53,449 nucleotides of DNA from Acidobacteriota bacterium (GCA_014189895.1 BJFQ01000008.1:1-53449); one strand, 5' to 3'. Counted from the first letter of the stretch, positions 12,615 through 21,406 are shown. Numbers and translations: made by a program. The notes: generated by a model not told the origin, from the letters alone.

Positions 12615-14525
12615 ATGCCGCTCGCCATTCATTTACCTGATCAATCCATTAAAGAGTTGCCCGAAGGCGCAACCGGGGAAACTCTAGCTGCCAGCATCGG
12701 ACCAAGGTTAGCGCAAGCTGCTTTAGCCATTAAAGTCGAAGGTCGCTTAATGGATCTTTCAACTCCTTTATTGACCAACAGTCATGTTGAAATTGTCACC
12801 AGTAAATCTCCCGAGAGTCTTAATCTCCTCCGTCATTCGACCGCCCATTTGCTGGCGCATGCCGTGAAACGCTTATTCCCGCAGACCCAAGTGGGCATTG
12901 GCCCTGTCATAGAAGACGGATTTTATTATGACTTCAAAGTGGATCGACCCTTCACAGCAGAGGATCTCGTTCTGATAGAAGCAGAAATGAAAAAAATCGT
13001 AAAAGAAGACATTGTCGTCACCCGTGAAGTTTTATCTCGATCCGAAGCTATAGAACGATTCAAAAAAATGGGTGAGCATTTCAAGGTCGATATCTTGGCT
13101 GAGATCCCCACCAGTGAAGCCATCTCCGGCTATCACCAAGGTGATTTTTACGATCTCTGCCGCGGTCCCCATATTCCTAGAACCGGCAAAGCGGGCGCCT
13201 TCAAGTTAACGCATGTAGCGGGTGCTTATTGGAAAGGCGATGAGAAGAATCCCATGCTTTCTCGCATCTATGGAACCGCTTTTCATACCGCCAAAGAACT
13301 TGAAGAGCACTTAGCTTTAATCGAAGAAGCCAAGCGTCGGGATCATCGAAAACTTGGGAAAGAATTAGATCTTTTTTCTTTCCACCCCGAAGCTCCAGCT
13401 TCGCCCTTCTTCCATCCAAAAGGCACTACGGTCTATAACGAACTCGTTAAATACATGCGCGAACTGTACTTCAAATACGGTTATCAAGAAGTCATCACGC
13501 CACAGATTCTCGATACGAATCTTTGGAGAACGTCGGGTCACATGGATAACTATTCGGACAATATGTATTTCACCGAAGCGGAAGAGCGAGATTTTGCGGT
13601 AAAGCCCATGAATTGCCCCACGCATTGTCTGATGTTTGCGAGTACGAAACATAGCTATCGTGAACTTCCGAAGCGCATCGCCGATTTTGGTCGCCTGCAT
13701 CGCCTCGAGCGCAGTGGCGTGACCCACGGCCTGACGCGGGTTCGAAGTTTCTGCCAAGATGACGCCCATATTTTCTGTACAGAAGCTCAAATTAAACAAG
13801 AGAGCGTGGCGTTCTTAGATTTGCTCAAAGAAGTCTATGCCACCTTTGGTTTCCACGAAGTCAAAGTAGCCCTCTCAACCCGTCCGGCCAAACGTTTAGG
13901 TTCTGATGAGACCTGGGATCAAGCGGAGAAAGCGTTAGCAGATGCACTCATCGATCGCGGCTATGAATTCACCATGAATCCCGGCGAAGGAGCTTTTTAT
14001 GGACCTAAAATTGAATTCCAAGTTTCCGATGCCCTCAAACGTCCATGGCAACTCGGAACCCTTCAACTAGATTTCTTACTTCCTCAGCGTTTTCATTTGA
14101 AATATATTCAGTCTGACGGCACCGAAGCACATCCCGTGATGTTGCATCGAGCGATTCTTGGAAGTCTCGAGCGATTCTTTGGAATTCTCGTTGAACATTG
14201 TGGCGGTGCTTTCCCCGTTTGGTTAGCCCCCGTACAAATGATTCTTTTACCCATCACCGATCGAGCCAATGCGATGGCCGAGAAGATTGCGGCTCAAGCT
14301 CAAGATTTGGGTATTCGAGCTGAATTAGATCTCCGTAATGAGAAAGTGAATGCCAAAATCCGAGACGCCCAGCTCCAAAAAATACCCTACATGGTTGTTT
14401 TGGGGGACCGAGAAGTGGAGACGGGACAGGTTGCTGTAAGGCACCGAACCCAAGGAGACTTGGGCCAAAAGCCTCTAGAAGCCTTCTTGGCTCAGATATC
14501 CCAAGACATTAAGGCTCGCGCCTAG
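12615..14525 (+). CDS. thrS: Threonine--tRNA ligase
   Basis: ThrS charges tRNA-Thr and edits mis-made Ser-tRNA. The 636 residues give the full layout: TGS domain (1-65), editing domain with HSTAHLLAHA near residue 78, class II catalytic core with zinc ligands in MNCPTHCLMF, the THGLTRVRSF segment and the late histidine of LHRAILGSLERFFG, then the HGTP anticodon-binding domain (about 535-636). It opens the thrS-infC-rpmI-rplT-pheST cluster, a widely conserved order. The start follows the rrn terminator by about 60 bases. Possible promoter elements there are weak. Confidence 0.96.
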   Translation: MPLAIHLPDQSIKELPEGATGETLAASIGPRLAQAALAIKVEGRLMDLSTPLLTNSHVEIVTSKSPESLNLLRHSTAHLLAHAVKRLFPQTQVGIGPVIEDGFYYDFKVDRPFTAEDLVLIEAEMKKIVKEDIVVTREVLSRSEAIERFKKMGEHFKVDILAEIPTSEAISGYHQGDFYDLCRGPHIPRTGKAGAFKLTHVAGAYWKGDEKNPMLSRIYGTAFHTAKELEEHLALIEEAKRRDHRKLGKELDLFSFHPEAPASPFFHPKGTTVYNELVKYMRELYFKYGYQEVITPQILDTNLWRTSGHMDNYSDNMYFTEAEERDFAVKPMNCPTHCLMFASTKHSYRELPKRIADFGRLHRLERSGVTHGLTRVRSFCQDDAHIFCTEAQIKQESVAFLDLLKEVYATFGFHEVKVALSTRPAKRLGSDETWDQAEKALADALIDRGYEFTMNPGEGAFYGPKIEFQVSDALKRPWQLGTLQLDFLLPQRFHLKYIQSDGTEAHPVMLHRAILGSLERFFGILVEHCGGAFPVWLAPVQMILLPITDRANAMAEKIAAQAQDLGIRAELDLRNEKVNAKIRDAQLQKIPYMVVLGDREVETGQVAVRHRTQGDLGQKPLEAFLAQISQDIKARA

Positions 14526-14602
14526 TATCCCCTCTGTAAATTAGGGCTTTGTGCTTGGAAAAAGCCTTGATAAACTTAACTTTCTGCTTTTTGGAGGAAT
14601 CT

Positions 14603-15181
14603 ATCCCACCAACTGAAACCCGTATTAATGAAGGCATCCGTGCCCCCGAAGTCCGAGTGATCGGACAAGACGGGGAACAACTTGGTGTCATGGCCCCCGA
14701 GAAGGCTCGAGTCATCGCTGAGGAACGCGGATTAGATTTGGTCGAGATTGCACCTAATGCAACCCCTCCGGTCTGTCGCATCATGGACTACGGAAAATTT
14801 AAGTTTCAGGAAGCAAAACGGGAACACGCCGCTCGCGCTAAGCAGAAAAACATTGTGGTTAAAGAAGTCAAATTCCGACCTCGCACCGATGACCACGATT
14901 TCGATTTCAAAGTTCGTCACATCATCAAATTCTTAGAAGAAGGAGACAAAGTCAAAGTCGTCGTCATGTTCCGCGGACGCGAGACCCAGCATCGTGATAT
15001 TGGTTACCAAATCATTCAAGATGTGATCGCTCGAGTGGCTGAATATGGAGATGTCGAAAAGGGAACCAGCATCGAAGGTCGCGACATGCACGCCATCCTC
15101 AATGCCAAACCCAAGGCCGCGTCTAAACCTAAAAAACCGAAAACCGAAACCCCTCAAACCCCTGCGCCCAGCGCTGAATAA
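14603..15181 (+). CDS. infC: Translation initiation factor IF-3, apparent ATC start
   Basis: IF-3 binds the 30S subunit, blocks premature 50S joining and rejects non-canonical start codons. Homology begins at PPTETRINEGIRAPEVRVIG, as in known IF-3 N-termini. No ATG, GTG or TTG sits at this point. A strong GGAGG at 14593-14597 is followed five bases later by ATC (14603-14605), in frame. Rare AUU/AUC/AUA starts are a known infC feature that lets IF-3 repress its own synthesis. An in-frame TTG at 14549 has no ribosome-binding site. The product is about 192 residues. The C-terminus is a K/P-rich tail (KPKKPKTETPQTP). Confidence 0.9.
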   Translation: MPPTETRINEGIRAPEVRVIGQDGEQLGVMAPEKARVIAEERGLDLVEIAPNATPPVCRIMDYGKFKFQEAKREHAARAKQKNIVVKEVKFRPRTDDHDFDFKVRHIIKFLEEGDKVKVVVMFRGRETQHRDIGYQIIQDVIARVAEYGDVEKGTSIEGRDMHAILNAKPKAASKPKKPKTETPQTPAPSAE

Positions 15182-15193
15182 CAAGGATCACCC

Positions 15194-15394
15194 ATGAGCT
15201 ACAAGATCAAAACCCACAAAGGTGCCGCCAAGCGTTTTAAGAAAACAGGTACGGGAAAATTCAAACGCGGATGCTCGCATCAGCGCCATCTTCTTACCAG
15301 CAAGTCCCCTAAGCGTAAACGTCAACTCGACATGGGTTCTTCCGTCAGCAAAGCGGATCAAGCCACCGTCAATAAGTTGTTGCCCTACGCGTAA
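15194..15394 (+). CDS. rpmI: 50S ribosomal protein L35
   Basis: This is a 66-residue, very basic protein beginning [16 protein letters not shown] with the family segment [14 protein letters not shown]. The length is normal. It lies 12 bases after infC with GGAT-type spacing and is co-transcribed with infC and rplT. Confidence 0.95.
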   Translation: MSYKIKTHKGAAKRFKKTGTGKFKRGCSHQRHLLTSKSPKRKRQLDMGSSVSKADQATVNKLLPYA

Positions 15395-15470
15395 ACTTTT
15401 AACCGGCATCTGAGGATGCCCCCAACTGGGCTTTTAAAGTTCATCCGAACTGCCCCGAGGAAAGGAAAAC
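15395..15470 (+). promoter_or_regulatory. Hairpin between rpmI and rplT
   Basis: GGCATC (15405-15410) and GATGCC (15415-15420) form a perfect stem with a TGAG loop. A short CCC/GGG pair and a T-rich patch follow. In other bacteria L20 represses this operon by binding leader or intergenic structures, so this is a candidate site. No L20-site consensus was tested. Confidence 0.3.
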
Positions 15471-15821
15471 ATGACAAGAGTCAAACGAGGACCGAAACGA
15501 GCGCAACGTCGTCGACGTATGCTCAAGTTTGCCAAAGGATACTACGGGGCCAAATCCCGTCTGTATCGTTCAGCGAAAGAAGCGATCGAAAAAGCCCTAG
15601 CTTATGGCTATCGTGATCGTAAGGTCCGAAAAAGAGATTTTAGAAAACTTTGGATTGTTCGTATTGGTGCGGCCTGTAAACAACAAGGCACGTCTTACTC
15701 TCGTTTTATGGGGGGCCTAAAGAAAGCCAGCATCGACTTAGATCGTAAGGTTTTAGCCGATCTCGCGGTGCATCAACCCGAAGCATTTAGTCAATTGGTG
15801 GAAACCTCCAAGAAGCACTAA
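15471..15821 (+). CDS. rplT: 50S ribosomal protein L20
   Basis: This is a 116-residue assembly protein for the 50S subunit. The N-terminus [19 protein letters not shown] and the segments [28 protein letters not shown] are family hallmarks. A GAGGAAAGGA ribosome-binding region precedes the ATG. It is the last of the three IF3-L35-L20 genes and a likely autoregulator of the operon. A strong terminator-like hairpin follows 23 bases after the stop. Confidence 0.96.
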   Translation: MTRVKRGPKRAQRRRRMLKFAKGYYGAKSRLYRSAKEAIEKALAYGYRDRKVRKRDFRKLWIVRIGAACKQQGTSYSRFMGGLKKASIDLDRKVLADLAVHQPEAFSQLVETSKKH

Positions 15822-15843
15822 GCGGTGGGGGTGCATTCTTCTT

Positions 15844-15875
15844 ACAAAGGCCGCGTTAAGCGGCCTTTGTTTTTT
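15844..15875 (+). terminator. Terminator or attenuator between rplT and pheS
   Basis: ACAAAGGCCGC (15844-15854) pairs perfectly with GCGGCCTTTGT (15860-15870) around GTTAA. TTTTT follows. It lies only 19 bases before the pheS start, so it either ends the infC operon or attenuates read-through into pheST. Confidence 0.8.
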
Positions 15876-15893
15876 GTTAGAGTTAAGGAAACC

Positions 15894-16979
15894 ATGAGCC
15901 TACGATTCGACCTTCTTCCCCTAGCCATTGCCGAGGCCCATCAGCAATTTGAGGTTTGGGTCAGTGGCGCCCAAGATCTCAATGAAATCAATCGACTGAA
16001 GGGAGTCTTCACGGGTCGGAAGGCCAGTCACTTAACGACGTTGACCGAATTGCTCAAGCAAACGCCCAAAGAATCCAAAGCAGACTTAGGTGCTCTGATC
16101 AATTATTTGAAAACCACCTGGGAAACGACTTTGTCTCAACGCCTCGAGCAGTTGACATCCATCTCTTCTTCCTCGTCCATGGATCTCACACTGACGCCGC
16201 CGATGTCGCCTCAGGGCGCCGTCCATCCTATTCAGCGTCTCGAAGTACAAATTGTTTCGGTCTTTCGCAGCTTGGGTTACCACGTCGAAGAAGGCCCTGA
16301 AGTAGAAACGGAAGAAAACAACTTTGATGGACTTAATATCGCTCCGACCCATCCAGCCCGGCGCAGCAGCGATACGTTTTATCTCGAGGCTCACCCCCAT
16401 CTATTACTTCGTACTCATACCAGCCCCGTTCAGGTACGCGTGCTCAAAAGACTGAGTCAGGAAAATAGTCAAGGAGTCTCGTTACTCGAATCTCTTGGCG
16501 GCATTCGTTTTCTATCACCGGGCCGGGTCTATCGCAAAGATGAAATTGACCCCACTCATTCTCCGATGTTCCATCAAGTAGAAGGCATGTTGATCGGAAA
16601 AAATATTGGCTTGCATCATCTCAAAGGAACTCTAAGTTATGCCATGAAGGCCCTTCTGGGTGCCGAAACCGATATTCGTTTCCGCCCCGGCTATTTTCCT
16701 TTTGTCGAACCCGGTTGCGAAGTCGATGTGAAATGTCCCCTGTGCAAGGGCCTAGGTTGTCGCGTTTGTAAATCCAGTGGATGGATTGAAATCCTCGGAG
16801 CCGGCTTGGTTCACCCCCAAGTCTTAAGCCATGCAGGTATTGATCCAGCAATTTGGTCAGGTTTTGCTTTTGGCATGGGTATTGAACGGATCGCGATGAT
16901 CATCAGTGAGTGCCCAGACTTGAGGCTGTTCTTTGAAAATGATGTCCGGTTCCTTCAGTCTATGAGAGAGGTGCGATGA
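15894..16979 (+). CDS. pheS: Phenylalanine--tRNA ligase alpha subunit
   Basis: This is the catalytic subunit of the alpha2-beta2 PheRS. The 361-residue protein has an N-terminal helical arm, then the class II core: DTFYLE, LLRTHTSPVQ (motif 2 region), GRVYRKDEIDPTHSPMFHQ and the motif 3 segment GMGIERIAM. A Cys-rich CPLCKGLGCRVC insert occurs in many PheS proteins. ATG 15894 is preferred because AAGGA precedes it. The longer frame from 15825 would span the terminator hairpin. It overlaps pheT by 4 bases. Confidence 0.95.
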   Translation: MSLRFDLLPLAIAEAHQQFEVWVSGAQDLNEINRLKGVFTGRKASHLTTLTELLKQTPKESKADLGALINYLKTTWETTLSQRLEQLTSISSSSSMDLTLTPPMSPQGAVHPIQRLEVQIVSVFRSLGYHVEEGPEVETEENNFDGLNIAPTHPARRSSDTFYLEAHPHLLLRTHTSPVQVRVLKRLSQENSQGVSLLESLGGIRFLSPGRVYRKDEIDPTHSPMFHQVEGMLIGKNIGLHHLKGTLSYAMKALLGAETDIRFRPGYFPFVEPGCEVDVKCPLCKGLGCRVCKSSGWIEILGAGLVHPQVLSHAGIDPAIWSGFAFGMGIERIAMIISECPDLRLFFENDVRFLQSMREVR

Positions 16980-18883
16980 TGCGCGTGCCTATGAGTGTGC
17001 TCCAAAAAGAAATTACAGGTCGCGCCCTAAGTCTTGAACAAGCGCGGCAATATTTACCGATGCTTGGTTTTCCTATTGAAAGTATGGAATCGCTATCGGG
17101 CGATACGCTTTTAGAAATTGAAACGACGGCGAATCGAAGTGATGTCTTGTCAATACGAGGTATCGCTCGAGATTTGGCCGCTAAATTGGGAACGACCCTA
17201 GGTCCGATTCCCAGCTCTTCCGTTATAGAAGGTTCCTCAGCTTTCCCTATTCGTCTTGAAAGTGCCTTGTGTTCTTTTTATGCAGCCGCCCTTGTCGATT
17301 TGGGATCGAGTACTTATATTCCTTATGACACGACAAAGTTTTTAGAGCTGATGGGTTCTTCGAGTAAAGCGCTCGCTTCTGTCGACGCCTCCAATGAGCT
17401 TTTGTACCGCTTTGGTCAACCAACCCATGCGTTCGATCTTGATACTCTTCAAGGATCTATTAAGGTTCGCTTGGCAAAGTCGGGCGAAGCCTTTGTAGGT
17501 CTGGATGGTATCTCAAGAACTTTAACGGCCTATGACTTGGTGATTGCGGATGAAGCAGGCCCCGTAGCTTTAGCGGGTGTCCTAGGCGGAGAGCGTACCA
17601 AAGTTACCTCCGAAACACGTCGCATATTAATTGAAAGCGCATCCTTCGATGCCGTATCCGTTCGAACGACGGCTCATCGATTCAACCTTCACACAGAAGC
17701 GTCCAATCGATTTGGCCGAGGAGTGGATTCATCGCTGGTGACCCCAATTCGTAATCTCTTAGCGCAAACTATTGCGCAATGGACGGAAGGTAAAGTCACT
17801 GCTGCATGGAATGTAGGGGTTCTCCCTGTGGCAGCTTCCGCCATTCCCTTGCCCTTGTCTCTACTTGAACGCATTGCTGGCCGCTCTATTTCAGCAACCG
17901 ATGCCATAGCCCACCTCGAGCATCTCGGCGCAACGGTTATTTTGGATGAAAGATCACTCGTAGTCACTCCCCCCTCTTGGCGTCATGATCTTAATCTTGC
18001 AGAAGATCTAGCGGAGGAAATTCTAAGACTGGAGGGCTACGATCGTATTGATTCTTCGCTCCCTTCGATTGAAGCAGATCCCCTTCCGATGCCGTTTGAA
18101 TTTTCCCAGCGTATTCAATTGAGTGAGCGCTTGGCTCATCTAGGATTTTTTCAAACCCTCACCTTTGGTTTCCACGGCCCCTCTGATGAAACGACTCCAG
18201 AGTCTGATCAATCAGGACGCCGCCTTTCGAATCCCTTAGGAGAAGAATATTCTTTAATGCGATCGAGTCTAATGCCCGCGCTCAAGAAATCCGCTATTCA
18301 GAATTTAAGAAATAGCCAAGCAGAAGTTCGTTTGTTTGAAATTGCCCCGGTTTATCAGTCGCATTCCGAAGGACCTCATTCTGTTTTAACCCTCGCACTT
18401 GTATGGGGAGGGAGAGCCGGCGGAGAAGATGTCCTAACGCCAGCTCAAAACATTACCCCCTTACATCTGATGGGATTAGCCCGTACCCTCCAACTTCAAG
18501 ACATTAAAATAGTCGATCTCGGAGAAGGGCTTTTGGGATTTGAAATCCCGCTTCCTTCAAAACCCACGCTTACATCCCCACTGATTCCTCATTTTGTCCC
18601 TTTTAGTCGACACCCCATGGTCCAACGCGATCTTTCTCTCTTGGTGCCGAAAGGACAAATCTATGGAGACGTCGAATCTGCCTTAAAAACCCTACTTCCT
18701 AAGGCTTGTAGGAGTCTTCGATGTGTAGAGATTTATGCAGGTAAGGGCGTAGCTGAGGGTCATGAAGCTTGGCTATTGCGATTTCAATTCCAGGCTGATC
18801 GAAGTCTTACCACCGAAGAAGTGGATGGCTGGATGAAGTTGGTTGTGAGTCATCTACAAAGTATGCAAATTACACTAAGATAA
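16976..18883 (+). CDS. pheT: Phenylalanine--tRNA ligase beta subunit, lacking the N-terminal OB domain
   Basis: The beta subunit of PheRS supports tRNA binding and edits Tyr-tRNA. At 635 residues it is about 150 shorter than E. coli PheT. The short N-terminal segment leads straight into EIETTANRSDVLSIRGIARD, skipping the roughly 110-residue EMAP-like tRNA-binding domain. Still present are the B3/B4 editing domain (GQPTHAFDLDTL, ALAGVLGGERT), B5, the catalytic-like core (SNPLGEEYSLMRSSLMPAL) and the C-terminal FDX-ACB domain (VQRDLSLLVP). Such OB-less forms are known in some phyla. The reading frame shows no sign of damage. Confidence 0.93.
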   Translation: MMRVPMSVLQKEITGRALSLEQARQYLPMLGFPIESMESLSGDTLLEIETTANRSDVLSIRGIARDLAAKLGTTLGPIPSSSVIEGSSAFPIRLESALCSFYAAALVDLGSSTYIPYDTTKFLELMGSSSKALASVDASNELLYRFGQPTHAFDLDTLQGSIKVRLAKSGEAFVGLDGISRTLTAYDLVIADEAGPVALAGVLGGERTKVTSETRRILIESASFDAVSVRTTAHRFNLHTEASNRFGRGVDSSLVTPIRNLLAQTIAQWTEGKVTAAWNVGVLPVAASAIPLPLSLLERIAGRSISATDAIAHLEHLGATVILDERSLVVTPPSWRHDLNLAEDLAEEILRLEGYDRIDSSLPSIEADPLPMPFEFSQRIQLSERLAHLGFFQTLTFGFHGPSDETTPESDQSGRRLSNPLGEEYSLMRSSLMPALKKSAIQNLRNSQAEVRLFEIAPVYQSHSEGPHSVLTLALVWGGRAGGEDVLTPAQNITPLHLMGLARTLQLQDIKIVDLGEGLLGFEIPLPSKPTLTSPLIPHFVPFSRHPMVQRDLSLLVPKGQIYGDVESALKTLLPKACRSLRCVEIYAGKGVAEGHEAWLLRFQFQADRSLTTEEVDGWMKLVVSHLQSMQITLR

Positions 18884-18906
18884 GTTTTGATTGAGAGGAA
18901 TGATCT

Positions 18907-19185
18907 ATGGATGTCGTTCAACAAATTGAACAGAAAATAAAAAGCCTACTTCAGGAACGCCGAGACTTAAAAGTTCGGGTCGCTAACTTTGATCAACAGC
19001 GAGCATCAGAATCGCAAGCACTTGCGAATCTTGAGCAACGGGTGACTCAACTGAAAGAATCACAGAGTCAATTACAAGAAAATGAAGCGCACCTTAAATC
19101 TATTATCGAAACACTAGAGCAGGAACGCGAACAAACCAAAGGCCAGTTGCAACAACTGCTTCAAGCCTTTGAAGAATTATCTTAA
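18907..19185 (+). CDS. Short coiled-coil protein, ZapB-like
   Basis: This is a 92-residue protein that is almost entirely heptad-patterned, rich in Q, E, L and K with no cysteine, and predicted to be one long coiled coil. A GAGG ribosome-binding site precedes the ATG. It sits 24 bases after pheT and just before zapA, so a partner role with ZapA at the division septum is reasonable. Coiled coils converge in sequence, so the ZapB label comes from size and context, not a diagnostic motif. Confidence 0.6.
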   Translation: MDVVQQIEQKIKSLLQERRDLKVRVANFDQQRASESQALANLEQRVTQLKESQSQLQENEAHLKSIIETLEQEREQTKGQLQQLLQAFEELS

Positions 19186-19203
19186 GTATCCTTGGGGCTA
19201 CGA

Positions 19204-19527
19204 ATGACTCATCGAAATGTACGTTTGGAGATCGCGGGCCAGGCTCTCGAGTGCCAAACAGAACTGTCAGAAAGTGAGCTCCAAGAGGCTGTGGCCTTGG
19301 TCGAACAGAGCTTACTAGCGATGGAGAGCCGAGCTAAGGTATTATATGGAGATGCCAAGAAGGAGGCGGACCATGGGGTTCGTTTCATCCTTGGAACCCT
19401 TAATCTGGCTTATCAACTGATTCGTCAAGAAAAGGAAGCTCTCAAACATCGTACGGATTTGGAACAGAAACTACTCACATTGTTAGAAGATGTTCCAGGT
19501 GACACCCCCCCTTCTTTACCGCTTTAA
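19204..19527 (+). CDS. zapA: Cell division protein ZapA
   Basis: ZapA bundles FtsZ filaments at the division ring. The 107-residue protein has the family pattern: a short beta N-terminus (RLEIAGQALECQTELSESEL), a first helix with the VEQSLLAMESRAKV segment, and a long C-terminal dimerising helix including ILGTLNLAYQLIRQEKEAL. I use ATG 19204. An in-frame TTG at 19192 would add MGLR. Its position before a probable 6S RNA gene mirrors the zapA-ssrS arrangement seen in many bacteria. Confidence 0.8.
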   Translation: MTHRNVRLEIAGQALECQTELSESELQEAVALVEQSLLAMESRAKVLYGDAKKEADHGVRFILGTLNLAYQLIRQEKEALKHRTDLEQKLLTLLEDVPGDTPPSLPL

Positions 19528-19549
19528 CGGCTAAGACCGGGGTCATCTT

Positions 19550-19735
19550 AAATGCTCTTTCCCTGCAAGGCACGTGTGTATGGCCAAGCGCTTGTTCCAT
19601 AACTATGATTGGGCAATCTGCCCCCACCCTTGTGCGTTCCGCGCGTCGGCATGCCTCAAAGTGGGTTTTGACTGCCCCCCTACAACCTAGGGAACTCGGC
19701 AAGCCTCCACGACTACGCGGGGAATTTTAAATCCT
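19550..19735 (+). ncRNA. ssrS: Probable 6S RNA
   Basis: This 250-base gap between zapA and rny has no credible gene but folds as one nested rod: TTCCCTGC (19559-19566) with GCGGGGAA (19717-19724), CGTG (19573-19576) with CACG (19708-19711), GGC (19582-19584) with GCC (19703-19705), GTTCC (19594-19598) with GGAAC (19691-19695), GGGCA (19611-19615) with TGCCC (19673-19677), CCCAC (19623-19627) with GTGGG (19661-19665). Between these helices are the asymmetric bulges expected of a 6S promoter mimic. 6S RNA sequesters the housekeeping RNA polymerase in stationary phase. The ends are approximate and no promoter was assigned. Confidence 0.7.
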
Positions 19736-19746
19736 ACAAGACCTGA

Positions 19747-19774
19747 GAGCTCCTGATTCATTCCCTAGGAGTTC
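19747..19774 (+). promoter_or_regulatory. Hairpin covering the rny ribosome-binding site
   Basis: GAGCTCCT (19747-19754) pairs with AGGAGTTC (19767-19774), eight pairs with one G-U. The 3' arm contains the AGGAG ribosome-binding site of rny, four to eight bases before its ATG. When folded it should hide that site, so it could limit RNase Y translation. Confidence 0.4.
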
Positions 19775-19777
19775 ATT

Positions 19778-21406
19778 ATGAATACCAATACCTTATTAAT
19801 CGCTCTCTTGGTCCTGGCCGGTATTGCCTTGGCCCTCTTTAATCAAAAAAACAATGTTTCGAGTTCATTAAGCGAAGAAGCGAAAGCTAAGCTTCGACAA
19901 GATCTCGAAGACGAACTGAAAGCCAAGGCGGCCCGTCAAATAGCCGAGGCGGCCAAAGAAGCCGAACTACTTCGCGAGAAAGTGCGTCTCGAAGTGGAGG
20001 CCATGAAGAAAGACGCTGAACTCAAGTCTAAAGACCTTGCTCTGGCTGCACGAGCCGAAATTGAAAAGCAACTCAGTGAACGTCAAAACACCCTCGCGGC
20101 TCAAGAAAAACGAGCGCTTCAAAAAGAAGAAACACTAGACAAGAAAACACAAAGTCTAGAGCAAAAAGAAAAAGATATTGAAATTGAACGTGAAAAGCGT
20201 CAACAAGAAAATGAACGCCTAGCGACACTTAAGCAAGATGCGAAGCAGTTGGTCGAACAACAACAGAAAAAACTCGAGTCTATCGCCAATCTCACCCGAG
20301 AGGATGCACGCAAAGAGCTCATGGACCAACTGGAACATGATGCCAAGATGGATGCTTCCAAAATTGTTCGCCGTATTGAAGAGGAAGCGACCGAAGAAGC
20401 TCAGAAGAAAGCCCGCTGGGCCATTGGGGCAGCAATTCAACGCATTGCCAGTGACGTCGTCACGGAAACCGCCGTGGGCTCGATTCAATTAGCCAGCGAC
20501 GACCTCAAAGGCCGCATCATTGGAAAAGAAGGTCGCAATATTCGAGCCTTAGAAAAAGCTACGGGCTGTGATTTAATCGTGGACGAAACTCCTGAGACCA
20601 TTGTCGTATCTTCCTTTGATCCGATTCGTCGTGAAGTCGCTCGTCAGGCCGTTGAAATCTTACTCGCTGATGGACGTATTCATCCGGCGCGTATTGAAGA
20701 AGTCGTTGAAAAAGTCAAAGTCGATCTTGATATTAAAATGAAAGAAATTGGAGAGGCTGCTGCGATTGAATTAGGTTTCCCGGATGTACATCCCAAGCTC
20801 CACAAATTGTTAGGTCGTCTGAACTACCGACATTCCTATGGTCAAAATGTTTTAGAGCATACGAAAGAAGTAGCTCATATCGCAGAATACATGGCAGGCG
20901 AAATGGGCGCTGATCCCGTTCTTGCACGTCGTGCCGGACTCTTCCATGACATTGGTAAAGCCGTCGATCGCGAAGTGGAAGGAACCCACATTGAATTAGG
21001 AATGCAATTGCTTCAACGCTACGGTGAAAAAGAAGGGGTTATTCATGCCATGAGTTGCCATCATGGTGATTTTGAACCCCGAACCGTGGAAGCGATGTTG
21101 ATCACGGCGGCGGATGCGCTTTCCGCTGCTCGTCCTGGCGCTCGTCGCGAAATGTTATCGACGTACGTGAAGCGACTGGAACAACTTGAAGTTATTGCCA
21201 ATTCTTATCAAGGCGTTCAAAAGAGCTTTGCGCTCCAAGCGGGCCGCGAAATTCGTATCATGGTCGATGCGGGTAAGGTTAACGATGATCAGGCTTTCTG
21301 GATTGCTAAAGATGTGTCCAAACGCATCGAAAATGAAATGCAATTCCCTGGTCAAATTAAGGTCACCGTCATGCGTGAAACGCGTGCCGTTGAATTTGCC
21401 CGGTAG
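19778..21406 (+). CDS. rny: Ribonuclease Y
   Basis: RNase Y is a membrane-anchored endoribonuclease that starts mRNA decay. The 542-residue protein has all family parts: an N-terminal membrane helix (residues 5-22), a long charged coiled coil (about 30-215), a KH domain with [15 protein letters not shown], an HD domain with the metal-binding HD in [17 protein letters not shown], and a family C-terminal segment. Bacteria with Rny often lack or do not rely on RNase E for bulk turnover. The downstream DUF4286 gene starts 8 bases after the stop. Confidence 0.96.
   Translation: MNTNTLLIALLVLAGIALALFNQKNNVSSSLSEEAKAKLRQDLEDELKAKAARQIAEAAKEAELLREKVRLEVEAMKKDAELKSKDLALAARAEIEKQLSERQNTLAAQEKRALQKEETLDKKTQSLEQKEKDIEIEREKRQQENERLATLKQDAKQLVEQQQKKLESIANLTREDARKELMDQLEHDAKMDASKIVRRIEEEATEEAQKKARWAIGAAIQRIASDVVTETAVGSIQLASDDLKGRIIGKEGRNIRALEKATGCDLIVDETPETIVVSSFDPIRREVARQAVEILLADGRIHPARIEEVVEKVKVDLDIKMKEIGEAAAIELGFPDVHPKLHKLLGRLNYRHSYGQNVLEHTKEVAHIAEYMAGEMGADPVLARRAGLFHDIGKAVDREVEGTHIELGMQLLQRYGEKEGVIHAMSCHHGDFEPRTVEAMLITAADALSAARPGARREMLSTYVKRLEQLEVIANSYQGVQKSFALQAGREIRIMVDAGKVNDDQAFWIAKDVSKRIENEMQFPGQIKVTVMRETRAVEFAR

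Noticed and set aside
14549-14602. Upstream TTG start of infC adding 18 residues
   Set aside because: It has no ribosome-binding site, the added residues match no IF-3, and GGAGG is placed for ATC 14603.
15825-15893. N-terminal extension of pheS
   Set aside because: It would cross a perfect terminator hairpin, and homology begins at the ATG with AAGGA.
19475-19702. Reverse-strand 75-residue frame across the 6S region
   Set aside because: No family match, and the region is better explained by a nested RNA fold.
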